Part shown: in pieces, positions 1-6,697 of the stretch
How positions within the stretch are numbered: position 1 is the first letter of the stretch
How the letters are laid out: every line of letters starts with the position of its first letter
From: Enterocloster bolteae
GTDB taxonomy: Bacteria > Bacillota_A > Clostridia > Lachnospirales > Lachnospiraceae
Direction of reading: 5' to 3'
Assembly (NCBI GenBank): GCA_021769025.1
Contig: JAETTS010000111.1
Location: 1-7,630, forward strand
DNA length: 7,630 nt
The notes under the pieces: model-generated
The model's database searches: none
Told to the model about the DNA's origin: nothing
The model's input: the letters and a program-made list of their open reading frames with translations, nothing else
Made by a program: the position numbers and the translations under genes

Positions 1-276
1 CTGGCAGGCATCCGTATACCGATATCCTTCTTTCCTGCCGAAGCCTTCCCATCTCCCTACTGTCTCCTCCTGCCTCCCAGGCTCGGCCATGTCTCTTTTC
101 ATTCCTACCTCACTCTGTCCCACAGGCTCTGTCCTGGCACATGTTTCTTCCTGCCTCTCTTCCTCCCCTTGAATCAGGCACCGGCAGCCGCACCCATGGA
201 GATAATCCCTGATTTTTCCAGCCCTCTCCACTGCTCCGGCCTTCTGAGGATTCAAGATCAAGTAAAAGCATTCCAT
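1..276 (-). CDS. nadK: NAD kinase, N-terminal part (gene runs off the left edge)
   Basis: NAD kinase phosphorylates NAD to NADP in the cytosol. Only the first 92 codons lie here, in one open frame from ATG (276-274) to position 1. The start MECFYLILNPQKAG gives the first beta strand and Asn-Pro typical of the family; KIRDYLHGCGCRCLIQ (residues 21-36) is the following helix and strand; YRYTDACQ (85-92) resembles the YxYTDA stretch seen in clostridial NadK just before the GGDGT nucleotide-binding motif, which would lie outside the window. The start is supported by GGAGAG 8 nt upstream and by an in-frame stop further upstream. Position after tlyA is the usual place for nadK in Clostridia. Odd: residues about 37-84 form a long, charged, hydrophobe-poor stretch rich in Glu, Arg, Gln and Gly, longer than the loop I expect, containing RQEET twice. 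The identification rests on short motifs and context, so it is likely but not certain. Confidence 0.75.
   Translation of the reverse strand, partial: MECFYLILNPQKAGAVERAGKIRDYLHGCGCRCLIQGEEERQEETCARTEPVGQSEVGMKRDMAEPGRQEETVGRWEGFGRKEGYRYTDACQ
61..156 (-). repeat. Imperfect 15-bp direct repeat inside nadK
   Basis: Positions 61-75 and 142-156 match at 13 of 15 bases. Both read RQEET on the minus strand (residues 68-72 and 41-45 of the NadK fragment), in the same frame and 81 bp apart. The two differences are synonymous (GAA against GAG). This suggests a small in-frame duplication, now diverged, behind the unusually long loop. The purine-rich minus strand here (66-78) also has four closely spaced GG pairs. 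Confidence 0.5.
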
Positions 277-371
277 CGTATTCTCTCTCCTACACCATCT
301 ATGGAAATCCCGCAAGTGCTCCCCACACCAATCCTACATTGCATGAATTCCTAAACAATCCCGCTCCCTTT
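277..371 (-). other. tlyA-nadK intergenic gap
   Basis: Ninety-five bases separate the TAG stop of tlyA from the nadK ATG. On the minus strand I see the nadK ribosome-binding site (GGAGAG) near the end of the gap, and no convincing promoter or hairpin-plus-U-tract terminator. The gap does not obviously break the operon. A 28-aa ORF that starts here and overlaps the nadK start is considered chance. Confidence 0.5.
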
Positions 372-1172
372 CTACGCCAGACATGTATGGGCCTGATCCA
401 CCACCGCTTTTACCTCCACCTGCTGATCTTGCCCCTCTTTTGGACTGTTCTGCAGATACAAAAGATATTCAATATTGCCTTCCGGCCCCTTGATGGGAGA
501 AAATTCCAGATTCAGGATCCCAAACCCAATCCCTCTGCCATAAGCAACCACCGCTTCGATCACTTCCACATGGGTTTCTTTCTCCCTGACAACCCCCTTC
601 TTCCCCACCTTTTCCCTGCCGGCCTCAAACTGAGGCTTAATCAGACACACGATCTGCCCGTCTTGTGTCAGCAGTTTTTTGACTGGCTCCAAGACCTTGA
701 TCAAGGAGATAAAGGACACGTCAATGGATGCAAATGAAATCCTGTCCGGTACATCCGCCTCTGTCACATACCGGATATTGGTCTTCTCCATACAGACCAC
801 CCGCGCATCGTTTCGCAGTTTCCAGGCCAGCTGTCCATGTCCCACATCCACAGCATAGACCTTTACCGCCCCATTCTGCAACATGCAATCCGTAAAGCCT
901 CCGGTGGAAGCCCCCACATCCATACAAATCTTACCTTTCAGGGAAAGCCCGAAATGAGTCATGGCTTTTTCCAGTTTCAGCCCTCCCCGGCTTACATAAG
1001 GAAGCGTGCTGCCTCGAACTTCAATAGAAGACGTATCCTCAAACAAGGTTCCCGCCTTATCCTCCTTCTGGCCGTCCACATAGACGATCCCAGCCATAAT
1101 GACCGCTTTGGCTTTTTCCCTGGACGGTGCCAGATTTTGCTTCACCAAAAGTATATCCAGCCGTTCTTTCAT
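372..1172 (-). CDS. tlyA: TlyA family rRNA (cytidine-2'-O)-methyltransferase / putative hemolysin
   Basis: TlyA enzymes transfer a methyl group from S-adenosylmethionine to ribose 2'-OH groups of cytidines in rRNA (23S C1920, and in some lineages also 16S C1409); the 'hemolysin' name is historical. The 266-aa length fits. Residues 1-60 are an S4-type RNA-binding domain (start MKERLDILLVK, then MAGIVYVDG). The FtsJ/RrmJ-type fold follows, with the SAM-binding loop DVGASTGGFTD at 85-95. The expected catalytic Lys-Asp-Lys-Glu set can be placed at K66 (SRGGLKL), D151 (DVSF), K179 (IKPQFE) and E235 (GPEGNIEYL). The start codon overlaps the dxs stop as ATGA, with GAGG 6 nt before the ATG, indicating translational coupling. 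Which rRNA sites it modifies cannot be read from the sequence. Family assignment is secure. Confidence 0.95.
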   Translation of the reverse strand: MKERLDILLVKQNLAPSREKAKAVIMAGIVYVDGQKEDKAGTLFEDTSSIEVRGSTLPYVSRGGLKLEKAMTHFGLSLKGKICMDVGASTGGFTDCMLQNGAVKVYAVDVGHGQLAWKLRNDARVVCMEKTNIRYVTEADVPDRISFASIDVSFISLIKVLEPVKKLLTQDGQIVCLIKPQFEAGREKVGKKGVVREKETHVEVIEAVVAYGRGIGFGILNLEFSPIKGPEGNIEYLLYLQNSPKEGQDQQVEVKAVVDQAHTCLA

Positions 1173-3052
1173 CCAATTCCTCTTTCTATGTCATCCGCAA
1201 ATCCATTTTCCCTCATTCTGCGGATAATGGAATCACTGTCTATCCCCAGCGCCTCCCTCAGAAGAGACACATTGCCATGTTCCACATATGCATCTGGCAA
1301 AGCGATATTTAACACCTTCACCTCAGGATAATGTTCATGCACATAGGCTGTCACCTGCAGCCCAAATCCTCCCTGAAGCACGTTCTCCTCCAGGGTCACC
1401 AGATGGTCATGAGTCTCTGCCAGGCGCCCGACCAGATCAAAATCAATGGGTTTAATAAAACGCCCGTTTACTAGCGTTACATTCTTGCCTTCCGCATTCA
1501 GCTTGTCACGGATATGTTCCGCTGTGCTTACCATGCTTCCTACTGCCAGCAGCGCAAGCCCCCTTCCCTGATATAAGATCTCGCCTTTTCCATATTCAAT
1601 AGGCGCATTGAACTCCTTTAACCCCCGGTAAGCCTTTCCTCTTGGATACCGAATGGCGATCGGCCCGTCATACTGAAGGGCAAATTCCATATCCCGGCGC
1701 AGTTCCCACAGGTTCTTAGGCGCCAGAACGCTCATATTGGGAATGGAGGTCAGATAGGACAGGTCAAAGATTCCCTGATGGGTCTCTCCGTCGCTTCCCA
1801 CCAGCCCTGCACGGTCAACGGCAAACACCACCGGAAGGTTCTGTAGGCACACGTCATGGACAATCTGGTCATATCCCCTCTGCAGAAATGAGGAATACAC
1901 CGCCACCACCGGCTTAAGGCCAGCCGCCGCCATCCCCGCCGCACTGGTCACTCCATGCTGTTCGGCGATTCCCACATCAAAGAAGCGCTCCGGGTACAAT
2001 TTCTGAAACCGGTTTAATCCCGTCCCGTCAGGCATAGCTGCCGTGACTGCCACGATCCGTTCGTCCTTCTGGGCCAGGTGGCACAATTCTTTGGAAAAAA
2101 TCTCCGTGTAGGAAGGATAGATCTTCTCCCCTTTAGGCTTTCCTGTTTTGATATCGAAGGGTTCCACTCCATGAAATCGGTCTGGATATCGCTCTGCCGG
2201 GGCATAGCCTTTCCCCTTTTTTGTCAATACGTGAACCAGGACAGCATGATTCAGCCGCTTTGCCTCCCTTAGAACCCTGCACAACTGTTTTAAGTCGTGG
2301 CCGTCTACTGGCCCTAAATAGGTGATGCCCATATTCTCAAACAACATTCCAGGAATCAAAAGCTGCTTGATCCCCTGTTTGGTCCGGCTGATCTTGTCTA
2401 TGATCTTGGGACCGGCCACCGGGATCTTTTCCAATACGTTTGTCACATTTTTTTTAAAATCATTGTATCCGTCTCCCGTTCGAATCCCGCTTAAATACTT
2501 GGACATTCCTCCTACATTTTCGGAGATGGACATCTCGTTGTCATTTAATATGATGATAAAATTCCGCTCTATCCTGGCGGCATTGTTAAGCGCCTCGTAG
2601 GCCATCCCTCCGGTTAAGGCCCCGTCCCCGATAATAGACGCTACATAATAGTCTTCCCCCTGTAAATCCCTTGCCAGGGCCATCCCCAGTCCTGCCGAGA
2701 TGGAGGTGGAACTGTGCCCGGTGTTAAAAGCGTCGCAGGGACTTTCCTTTGTCTTGGGAAATCCACTGATCCCGCCAAATTGGCGAAGTTCATCAAAGGC
2801 ATCCTTTCTACCACTTAAAATCTTGTGGGTATATGCCTGATGCCCTACGTCCCAGATAATCTTATCCTTTGGAAGGTCAAAAATCTTATAGATTGCCATA
2901 GTCAGTTCCACCACCCCTAAGTTGGATGCTAGGTGTCCTCCTGTGGCACTGATCTTCTCGATGAGAAAATCTCTGATTTCCTGAGCCAGTTCCTCCAGTT
3001 CCTTCTGATTCAAGGCCTTAATGTCCCAAGGCCCATTTATCCTCTCTAACAT
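1169..3052 (-). CDS. dxs: 1-deoxy-D-xylulose-5-phosphate synthase
   Basis: Dxs condenses pyruvate and D-glyceraldehyde 3-phosphate, releasing CO2, to form DXP, the first step of the MEP isoprenoid pathway and a precursor for thiamine and pyridoxal phosphate. The 627-aa protein is full length. Domain I carries the thiamine-diphosphate motif: GDG at 142-144 followed by EALNNA and LNDNEMSISENVGG (169-182). The pyrimidine-binding transketolase domain begins near 313 and holds the conserved GIAEQHGVTSAAGMA (361-375) with the catalytic Glu at 364, and DRAGLVGSDGETHQG (413-427). A transketolase C-terminal domain follows from about 490, with the LEENVLQGGFG stretch at 554-564. AGGAAAAGG precedes the ATG. 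It sits downstream of ispA, so the first and a later isoprenoid step are linked; the stop overlaps the tlyA start. No defect seen. Confidence 0.98.
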   Translation of the reverse strand: MLERINGPWDIKALNQKELEELAQEIRDFLIEKISATGGHLASNLGVVELTMAIYKIFDLPKDKIIWDVGHQAYTHKILSGRKDAFDELRQFGGISGFPKTKESPCDAFNTGHSSTSISAGLGMALARDLQGEDYYVASIIGDGALTGGMAYEALNNAARIERNFIIILNDNEMSISENVGGMSKYLSGIRTGDGYNDFKKNVTNVLEKIPVAGPKIIDKISRTKQGIKQLLIPGMLFENMGITYLGPVDGHDLKQLCRVLREAKRLNHAVLVHVLTKKGKGYAPAERYPDRFHGVEPFDIKTGKPKGEKIYPSYTEIFSKELCHLAQKDERIVAVTAAMPDGTGLNRFQKLYPERFFDVGIAEQHGVTSAAGMAAAGLKPVVAVYSSFLQRGYDQIVHDVCLQNLPVVFAVDRAGLVGSDGETHQGIFDLSYLTSIPNMSVLAPKNLWELRRDMEFALQYDGPIAIRYPRGKAYRGLKEFNAPIEYGKGEILYQGRGLALLAVGSMVSTAEHIRDKLNAEGKNVTLVNGRFIKPIDFDLVGRLAETHDHLVTLEENVLQGGFGLQVTAYVHEHYPEVKVLNIALPDAYVEHGNVSLLREALGIDSDSIIRRMRENGFADDIERGIG

Positions 3053-3222
3053 AGCACCTTTTCCTATCTGCCAAGTTTTGTAACTGCTCTGATACCGATG
3101 TCATGATGCTGGGATACCATGAATTGCTCGGTTTCTGCATGCTCTCACAATTCAAAAAGCATCCGAAATCCGCCATAATCAGGCTATCTGAAATAATATG
3201 GCCTGCTACCTCCATCCATCCC
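3053..3222 (-). other. ispA-dxs intergenic region
   Basis: This 170-bp gap is the widest break between neighbours in the otherwise compact xseA-to-tlyA run, apart from minor overlaps. It contains the dxs ribosome-binding site at its left end. I see no well-spaced -35/-10 pair and no hairpin followed by a U-tract. GAATTG (3121-3126) and CAATTC (3148-3153) form a short inverted repeat around a GCATGC palindrome (3137-3142) with a different centre; this is weak. A 65-codon minus-strand ORF (3018-3215) crosses the gap into dxs, but it has no recognisable features and no good ribosome-binding site. Confidence 0.5.
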
Positions 3223-4113
3223 TTACCGCTCTCTCGTTACCAGCATCATGATCAGTTCCTTCACAAACCCATGATCCCCCGGAAGGCTTTCCAGTGCTTC
3301 CACCGCCTCCCGTGACAACCGCTCAACAGCCTGTCTCGCCTCATCCATCCCATACAAGGTAACGAAGGTTGTCTTATGATTCTTCTCATCGCTGAGTACC
3401 GGTTTGCCTAACGCCTCCTGGCTGCTGGTCAGATCCAGAATATCATCCTGGATCTGAAAGGCCATCCCGACGCAGGAGGCCATTCTCTCCACAACCTTTA
3501 CCTGGCTCTCGTCGGCACCGGCCAGAATCGCTCCGATCATCATGGACACTTCCAGCAAGGCTCCTGTCTTTAACCGGTAGACGAAATCCAGCTGTTCCTT
3601 TGTCATAGGCTTTCCGGTCAGTTCCACATCCACCGTCTCCCCGCCGATCATGCCGTACATACCTGACTTGGCTGCCAAAAGCCCGATGCACCGGCCTGCC
3701 GCCTCCACATTCTCTGTATATACCAGTGCTTTGGACGCAGTCTCAAAGGCATATCCATACAAGCCATCCCCTGCCAGAACTGCTAAATCCTCGCCAAATT
3801 TCACCCAGGTGGTGTCACGCCCCCTGCGAAGTCTGTCATTGTCTATGCAGGGAAGGTCATCGTGAACCAGGGAAAAGGTATGTATCATCTCTATGGCTGC
3901 CATAAACGGCTGGATTTCCTGTCCACAGCCTCCAAACATTCGATACACTTCCCTCATAAAAAGCGGCCTTAAGCGTTTGCCTCCTGCCTTCATGCTGTAA
4001 TTCATAGCGGCTGCCAGATGTTTAAGCTGTCCCTCTTCCCTGGGCAGATAGCCCTCAATCACCTGTTCCACTTCTTGTGTATATTGTTTCAGAAGTTCTT
4101 TAGAATTCTTCAT
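3223..4113 (-). CDS. ispA: Farnesyl-diphosphate synthase (class I trans-prenyltransferase)
   Basis: The enzyme adds isopentenyl diphosphate to dimethylallyl and geranyl diphosphate to make farnesyl diphosphate, used for undecaprenyl phosphate and other prenyl lipids. The 296-aa length is typical. Visible motifs are GGKRLRP (44-50), the first aspartate-rich motif DDLPCID (85-91) with the two-residue insertion of bacterial FPP synthases, KT (182-183), and the second aspartate-rich motif QIQDDILDL (220-228) followed by GKPVLSDEKN. Phe80, five residues before the first motif, is aromatic as in C15-producing enzymes, so I infer FPP as product, though C20 cannot be excluded. One oddity: the usual GGQ is GGE here (E159). 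The start overlaps the xseB end by 14 nt, and its GGAGGAAGGA ribosome-binding site lies inside xseB, so the two are probably coupled. Confidence 0.95.
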   Translation of the reverse strand: MKNSKELLKQYTQEVEQVIEGYLPREEGQLKHLAAAMNYSMKAGGKRLRPLFMREVYRMFGGCGQEIQPFMAAIEMIHTFSLVHDDLPCIDNDRLRRGRDTTWVKFGEDLAVLAGDGLYGYAFETASKALVYTENVEAAGRCIGLLAAKSGMYGMIGGETVDVELTGKPMTKEQLDFVYRLKTGALLEVSMMIGAILAGADESQVKVVERMASCVGMAFQIQDDILDLTSSQEALGKPVLSDEKNHKTTFVTLYGMDEARQAVERLSREAVEALESLPGDHGFVKELIMMLVTRER

Positions 4114-4381
4114 TCTGTCCTTCCTCCGACAAAATCTGAATCTTTTTTTCCACTTTTTCTATCTTCTCACTGCACGTCTTGACCATCTTCATACCCGATT
4201 CATAGAGGGCAAAGGTGTCTTCCAGAGAACAGTTCCTGTCCTCCATCTTCTCAATGACAGACTCCAACTCCTCAAGTGTCCTCTCAATGGACCGATCATT
4301 CTGTTCTCCGTCAAGATCCTGGCCGTCCAGTTCATCCATCGCTTCCGTCATTTCCATATTCTCATAGTCTTTCAAGTCCAT
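4100..4381 (-). CDS. xseB: Exodeoxyribonuclease VII small subunit
   Basis: XseB is the small helical subunit that joins several copies per XseA to form exonuclease VII, which degrades single-stranded DNA from both ends. The diagnostic part is RTLEELESVIEKMEDRNCSL, then EDTFALYESGMKMVKTCSEK and IEKVEKKIQIL, the standard two-helix XseB pattern. The start is uncertain. The frame is open from a possible ATG at 4411, with others at 4381, 4357, 4351 and 4339. I give 4381 (93 aa, 20-nt overlap with xseA) as a compromise; 4339 would give 79 aa, nearest the usual family length, with a weak GGAAG before it. No candidate has a strong ribosome-binding site, so translation is probably coupled to the xseA end. 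The extra N-terminal 15 to 40 residues are acidic and not part of the conserved fold. Confidence 0.9.
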   Translation of the reverse strand: MDLKDYENMEMTEAMDELDGQDLDGEQNDRSIERTLEELESVIEKMEDRNCSLEDTFALYESGMKMVKTCSEKIEKVEKKIQILSEEGQNEEF

Positions 4382-5669
4382 CCACCATCTTTCTGCCTGG
4401 CCTCTGGCCATCCGCTACCGAATCCGTATTTTTACCACCCTGTCCATGATCCTTAAACGATTCGTCCAGGGCCCCACGAGCCACCGCCAAGATCCTGGTC
4501 TTCACCTTTCCGTCTCTAAAACGGATATCCAGAGTTTCTCCTTCTGCCAGGTTGTCAACCGACTCCACCCTGGATCCCCCTTTGTCTGTCACAAATCCAA
4601 AGCCTCTGCTTAACTTTTCTAGTGGAGACAATCCGTGAAGCCGTCCGCTAAGCAGGGCCAGCTGGTGTTTTCTGTCCAGAAGCCGTCTGTCTGTCAATGC
4701 CCTCATCTGTTCTTCCATATCAGCCAGACGCTGCCGATACTCGTTCATCTGCTGTTCCGGATGGTGCATCAGAAGCTTAAGCCTGCACTGCTCCACCTGG
4801 TACTTCTTCCGCTCCAGGCTTCTTCCCATCCCTCTGGTAAGAGCCTCCCGGATCACCTGAAGCCTGTCCTCAAACTGCTTATAATCAAACACCGCCAGTT
4901 CCGCCGCCGCCGAAGGGGTAGGCGCCCGCAGGTCTGCCACATAATCTGCAATGGTCACATCGGTCTCATGTCCCACGGCAGAGATCACCGGAGTCTGACA
5001 GTCAAAAATAGCACGAGCTACCATCTCCTCGTTAAATGCCCACAGATCTTCGATGGAACCGCCGCCTCTTCCCACGATCATCACATCCAATCCCATGGCA
5101 TCCAGCGTCTCAATTCCCTTCACAATGCTGTATTTGGCATTCTCTCCCTGCACCAATGCCGGATACAGGATCAGCTGCACATAAGGGTTTCTTCTGGCGG
5201 AAATGTTCATAATATCCTGTATGGCTGCGCCTGTGCTGGCCGTCACGATTCCAACGGTTCTGGCATACTTGGGAATGGGCTGCTTGTACTCCGCCGCAAA
5301 CATCCCCATATCTTCCAGCTCATTTCTAAGCCGTTGAAACCGCTCGAATAAGTCTCCTACTCCGTCCCGCTTGATCTCCTTGGCATACAGCTGATATCTG
5401 CCGTCTCTCTCATAGACAGCGACCGTTCCGGATACCACCACCTGCTGCCCTTCCTTAAGCTGAAACTCCAACCCTCTCCTCTGGCCATCGAACATCACAG
5501 CAGCCAGGGTTCCGGATGTATCCTTCAATGTAAAATAAATATGTCCCGACGTGTGGTATTTGCAATTGGATACTTCTCCCCGGACGCGAATGCGGTTTAA
5601 CAGGAAATCCTGGGAAAACAGATTCTTAATATAGGAATTAACCTGGCTGACTGAATAGACACTTGCCAT
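4362..5669 (-). CDS. xseA: Exodeoxyribonuclease VII large subunit
   Basis: This is the catalytic subunit of exonuclease VII, a metal-independent, processive single-strand DNA exonuclease used in repair and mismatch correction. The 435-aa length is normal. Residues 1-100 form the N-terminal OB-fold DNA-binding domain (YSVSQVNSYIK start, RGEVSN, GHIYFTLKD). The catalytic core follows with TVGIVTASTGAAIQDI (138-153), VGRGGGSIEDLWAFN (199-213) and SAVGHETDVTIADYVADLRA (230-249), then TPSAAAE. Residues about 262-345 are a charged helical, probably coiled-coil, segment where XseB binds, and the C-terminal segment SPLEKLSRGFGFV (348-360) is conserved. The start is 2 nt after the nusB stop, with AGGAG about 11 nt upstream inside nusB. 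The extreme C-terminus (about 400-435) is polar and poorly conserved and overlaps the xseB start. Confidence 0.97.
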   Translation of the reverse strand: MASVYSVSQVNSYIKNLFSQDFLLNRIRVRGEVSNCKYHTSGHIYFTLKDTSGTLAAVMFDGQRRGLEFQLKEGQQVVVSGTVAVYERDGRYQLYAKEIKRDGVGDLFERFQRLRNELEDMGMFAAEYKQPIPKYARTVGIVTASTGAAIQDIMNISARRNPYVQLILYPALVQGENAKYSIVKGIETLDAMGLDVMIVGRGGGSIEDLWAFNEEMVARAIFDCQTPVISAVGHETDVTIADYVADLRAPTPSAAAELAVFDYKQFEDRLQVIREALTRGMGRSLERKKYQVEQCRLKLLMHHPEQQMNEYRQRLADMEEQMRALTDRRLLDRKHQLALLSGRLHGLSPLEKLSRGFGFVTDKGGSRVESVDNLAEGETLDIRFRDGKVKTRILAVARGALDESFKDHGQGGKNTDSVADGQRPGRKMVDGLERL

Positions 5670-5671
5670 GA

Positions 5672-6133
5672 TCAGCTTGTCTCCTGGCTGGAAACCAACT
5701 TCGCCAGCACGCCGTTAATAAACGCCGGAGACTCCTTCTGCCCGAACTTTTTGGCCAGTTCCACTGCCTCGTTGATGGCTACCTTCTCTGGTATCTCCTG
5801 ATCATAATTCATCTCAAAAAGGGCAAGACGAAGGATCGTCAAATCTACCTTTCCCATCCGCTTTGTCTTCCAGCCCTGTGCCACCTCATTGATCCTGGCA
5901 TCCAGCTGGGGCAGCTTGTCTGTCACTGCCTGCGCCTTCTGATACAGATATTGGCGATCCTTTTCGTCAAACACTGCCTGATGAAGAATACTTAAGACTC
6001 CTTCCGGCGTTGTCTCGTCCTCCCCGGATACTTCAAAATAGGTTTCCAGCTGTTCTTTTGTCTCCTCTGCCGGGTAAAAATCTGCGCAAAACAGCATCTT
6101 AAAGCAGTGCTCGCGCAATTCTCTTCTGGTCAT
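5672..6133 (-). CDS. nusB: Transcription antitermination factor NusB
   Basis: NusB pairs with NusE (ribosomal protein S10) on boxA RNA to keep RNA polymerase processive through rRNA operons. The chosen start gives 153 aa: MTRRELREHCFKMLF is the classic N-terminal helix, and IPEKVAINEAVELAKKFG with the following SPAFINGVLAKL (114-146) is the conserved C-terminal core. The frame is open to an ATG at 6157, but the ATG at 6133 is preferred: it has a perfect AGGAGG 7 nt upstream, and the family normally starts at this R-x-x-R helix. The longer version would have the ribosome-binding site inside its coding sequence. It follows asp23 after a 172-bp gap and precedes xseA by 2 nt. Residues about 35-60 form a more variable acidic insert between helices. 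No defects seen. Confidence 0.96.
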   Translation of the reverse strand: MTRRELREHCFKMLFCADFYPAEETKEQLETYFEVSGEDETTPEGVLSILHQAVFDEKDRQYLYQKAQAVTDKLPQLDARINEVAQGWKTKRMGKVDLTILRLALFEMNYDQEIPEKVAINEAVELAKKFGQKESPAFINGVLAKLVSSQETS

Positions 6134-6140
6134 ACTCCAT

Positions 6141-6146
6141 CCTCCT
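6141..6146 (-). promoter_or_regulatory. Ribosome-binding site deciding the nusB start
   Basis: AGGAGG on the minus strand lies 7 nt before the ATG at 6133-6131. It favours that start over the in-frame ATG at 6157, eight codons upstream. Confidence 0.85.
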
Positions 6147-6159
6147 GGTTGATTCATAG

Positions 6160-6183
6160 CCGCTTCAGAATCTCTCTAAGCGG
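6160..6183. repeat. Inverted repeat / potential hairpin in the nusB leader
   Basis: CCGCTT (6160-6165) and AAGCGG (6178-6183) are perfect 6-bp arms; inside them TCT/AGA can pair with one bulged base. In the minus-strand transcript the hairpin ends 13 nt before the nusB AGGAGG and begins just after the stop of the possible 29-codon ORF. There is no U-tract, so it is not a standard terminator. A role as an mRNA-processing or translation element is only a possibility. Confidence 0.4.
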
Positions 6184-6305
6184 TTACGGCATCCGCATTT
6201 CATCATACGGCAAAGGCGCAGCCACCCAACAAGCAGCTGCGTCTTCCGACTTTTTTCCGTGGGGCCGAAGCATTTCCTGACATCCTCCGGCACGATCTTC
6301 CAGTG

Positions 6306-6689
6306 TTATTCGTCTTCCATATTCACACTGGCAATCTTAATATTTACATCCAGCACATTCAGGCCTGTCATGTTCTCGATGGCAGTCTTTACCTTTTCCT
6401 GAACCTTCTCTGATACATCCGGGATATTGTAGCCATACTTCATGTTCAGGGACAGATCCACAGACACATGCTCCTCTGTCACATCAACTTTGACCCCCTT
6501 AGAAAGGTTCTTCATCCCCAGCTTGCCAACCAACTCATTGGTAATATTCCCGGCCATGGAATCCACGCCTTCCACCTCTGTAGCTGCCAGGCCTGCAATA
6601 ATGGCTACCACCTCATCTGCGATCTGTACTTCCCCGATTTTATCTTTCTCATATACTTTATGTGTATTTCTGTTCTCCATCTCTTCCAC
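6306..6689 (-). CDS. Asp23/Gls24 family envelope stress response protein
   Basis: The protein belongs to the Asp23/Gls24 (DUF322) family, small proteins linked in staphylococci and enterococci to alkaline or envelope stress and tethered to the membrane by AmaP-type partners. The precise role in Clostridia is unclear. The 127-aa protein shows the family pattern: GEVQIADEVVAIIAGLAATE (19-38), then EVEGVDSMAG, a central strand pair (VKVDVTEEHVSVDLSLNMKYG) and a C-terminal helix-strand segment (EKVQEKVKTAIENMTGLNV, then VNIKIASV). It has no signal peptide or membrane segment, so it is cytosolic. The start is a GTG at 6689-6687, chosen because AGGAGG lies exactly 8 nt upstream; the ATG at 6680 would be 17 nt away. 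It is the first gene after a strong promoter and probably heads the unit running to nadK. No AmaP-like membrane-anchor gene is seen next to it. Confidence 0.93.
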   Translation of the reverse strand: MEEMENRNTHKVYEKDKIGEVQIADEVVAIIAGLAATEVEGVDSMAGNITNELVGKLGMKNLSKGVKVDVTEEHVSVDLSLNMKYGYNIPDVSEKVQEKVKTAIENMTGLNVLDVNIKIASVNMEDE

Positions 6690-6697
6690 GCCAAATA

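Larger units (their letters stand above)
6134..6305 (-). other. asp23-nusB intergenic region with a possible 29-codon ORF
   Basis: This 172-bp gap carries the nusB ribosome-binding site and two small inverted repeats: CGCAGC/GCTGCG around a 13-nt loop on the plus strand, and the hairpin at 6160-6183. It also holds a minus-strand ORF, 6184-6273, of 29 codons plus TAA, with GGAGG (6284-6288) 10 nt upstream of its ATG. The ORF reads MLRPHGKKSEDAAACW and onwards, and I recognise no family. No U-tract follows either hairpin in the minus direction, so I see no terminator and assume read-through from asp23 into nusB. Confidence 0.45.

Noticed and set aside
66..78. Possible two-tier G-quadruplex on the minus strand (four GG pairs with short loops)
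   Set aside because: Two-tetrad motifs are common by chance in purine-rich coding DNA; nothing in position or repetition suggests a role.
258..344. 28-aa minus-strand ORF between tlyA and nadK
   Set aside because: Its AGGA is only 4 nt from the ATG and it overlaps the nadK start out of frame; probably chance.
339..737. 132-codon plus-strand ORF opposite the 3' half of tlyA
   Set aside because: Antisense shadow; the TlyA motifs on the other strand are intact and convincing.
837..1331. 164-codon plus-strand ORF opposite tlyA and the end of dxs
   Set aside because: Antisense shadow of two confident genes, with no recognisable domain.
3018..3215. 65-codon minus-strand ORF in the ispA-dxs gap, overlapping the dxs start by 35 nt
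   Set aside because: No family resemblance, no membrane or signal character, a poorly placed ribosome-binding site, and its end lies inside the secure dxs coding sequence in another frame.
4635..5351. 238-codon plus-strand ORF opposite xseA
   Set aside because: Lies wholly antisense to a well-supported gene; the His/Leu/Arg-rich composition is typical of the complement of a coding strand.
6134..6157. Alternative nusB start at 6157 adding eight residues
   Set aside because: The added codons contain the AGGAGG that serves the ATG at 6133, and the family's N-terminal helix starts at that later methionine.
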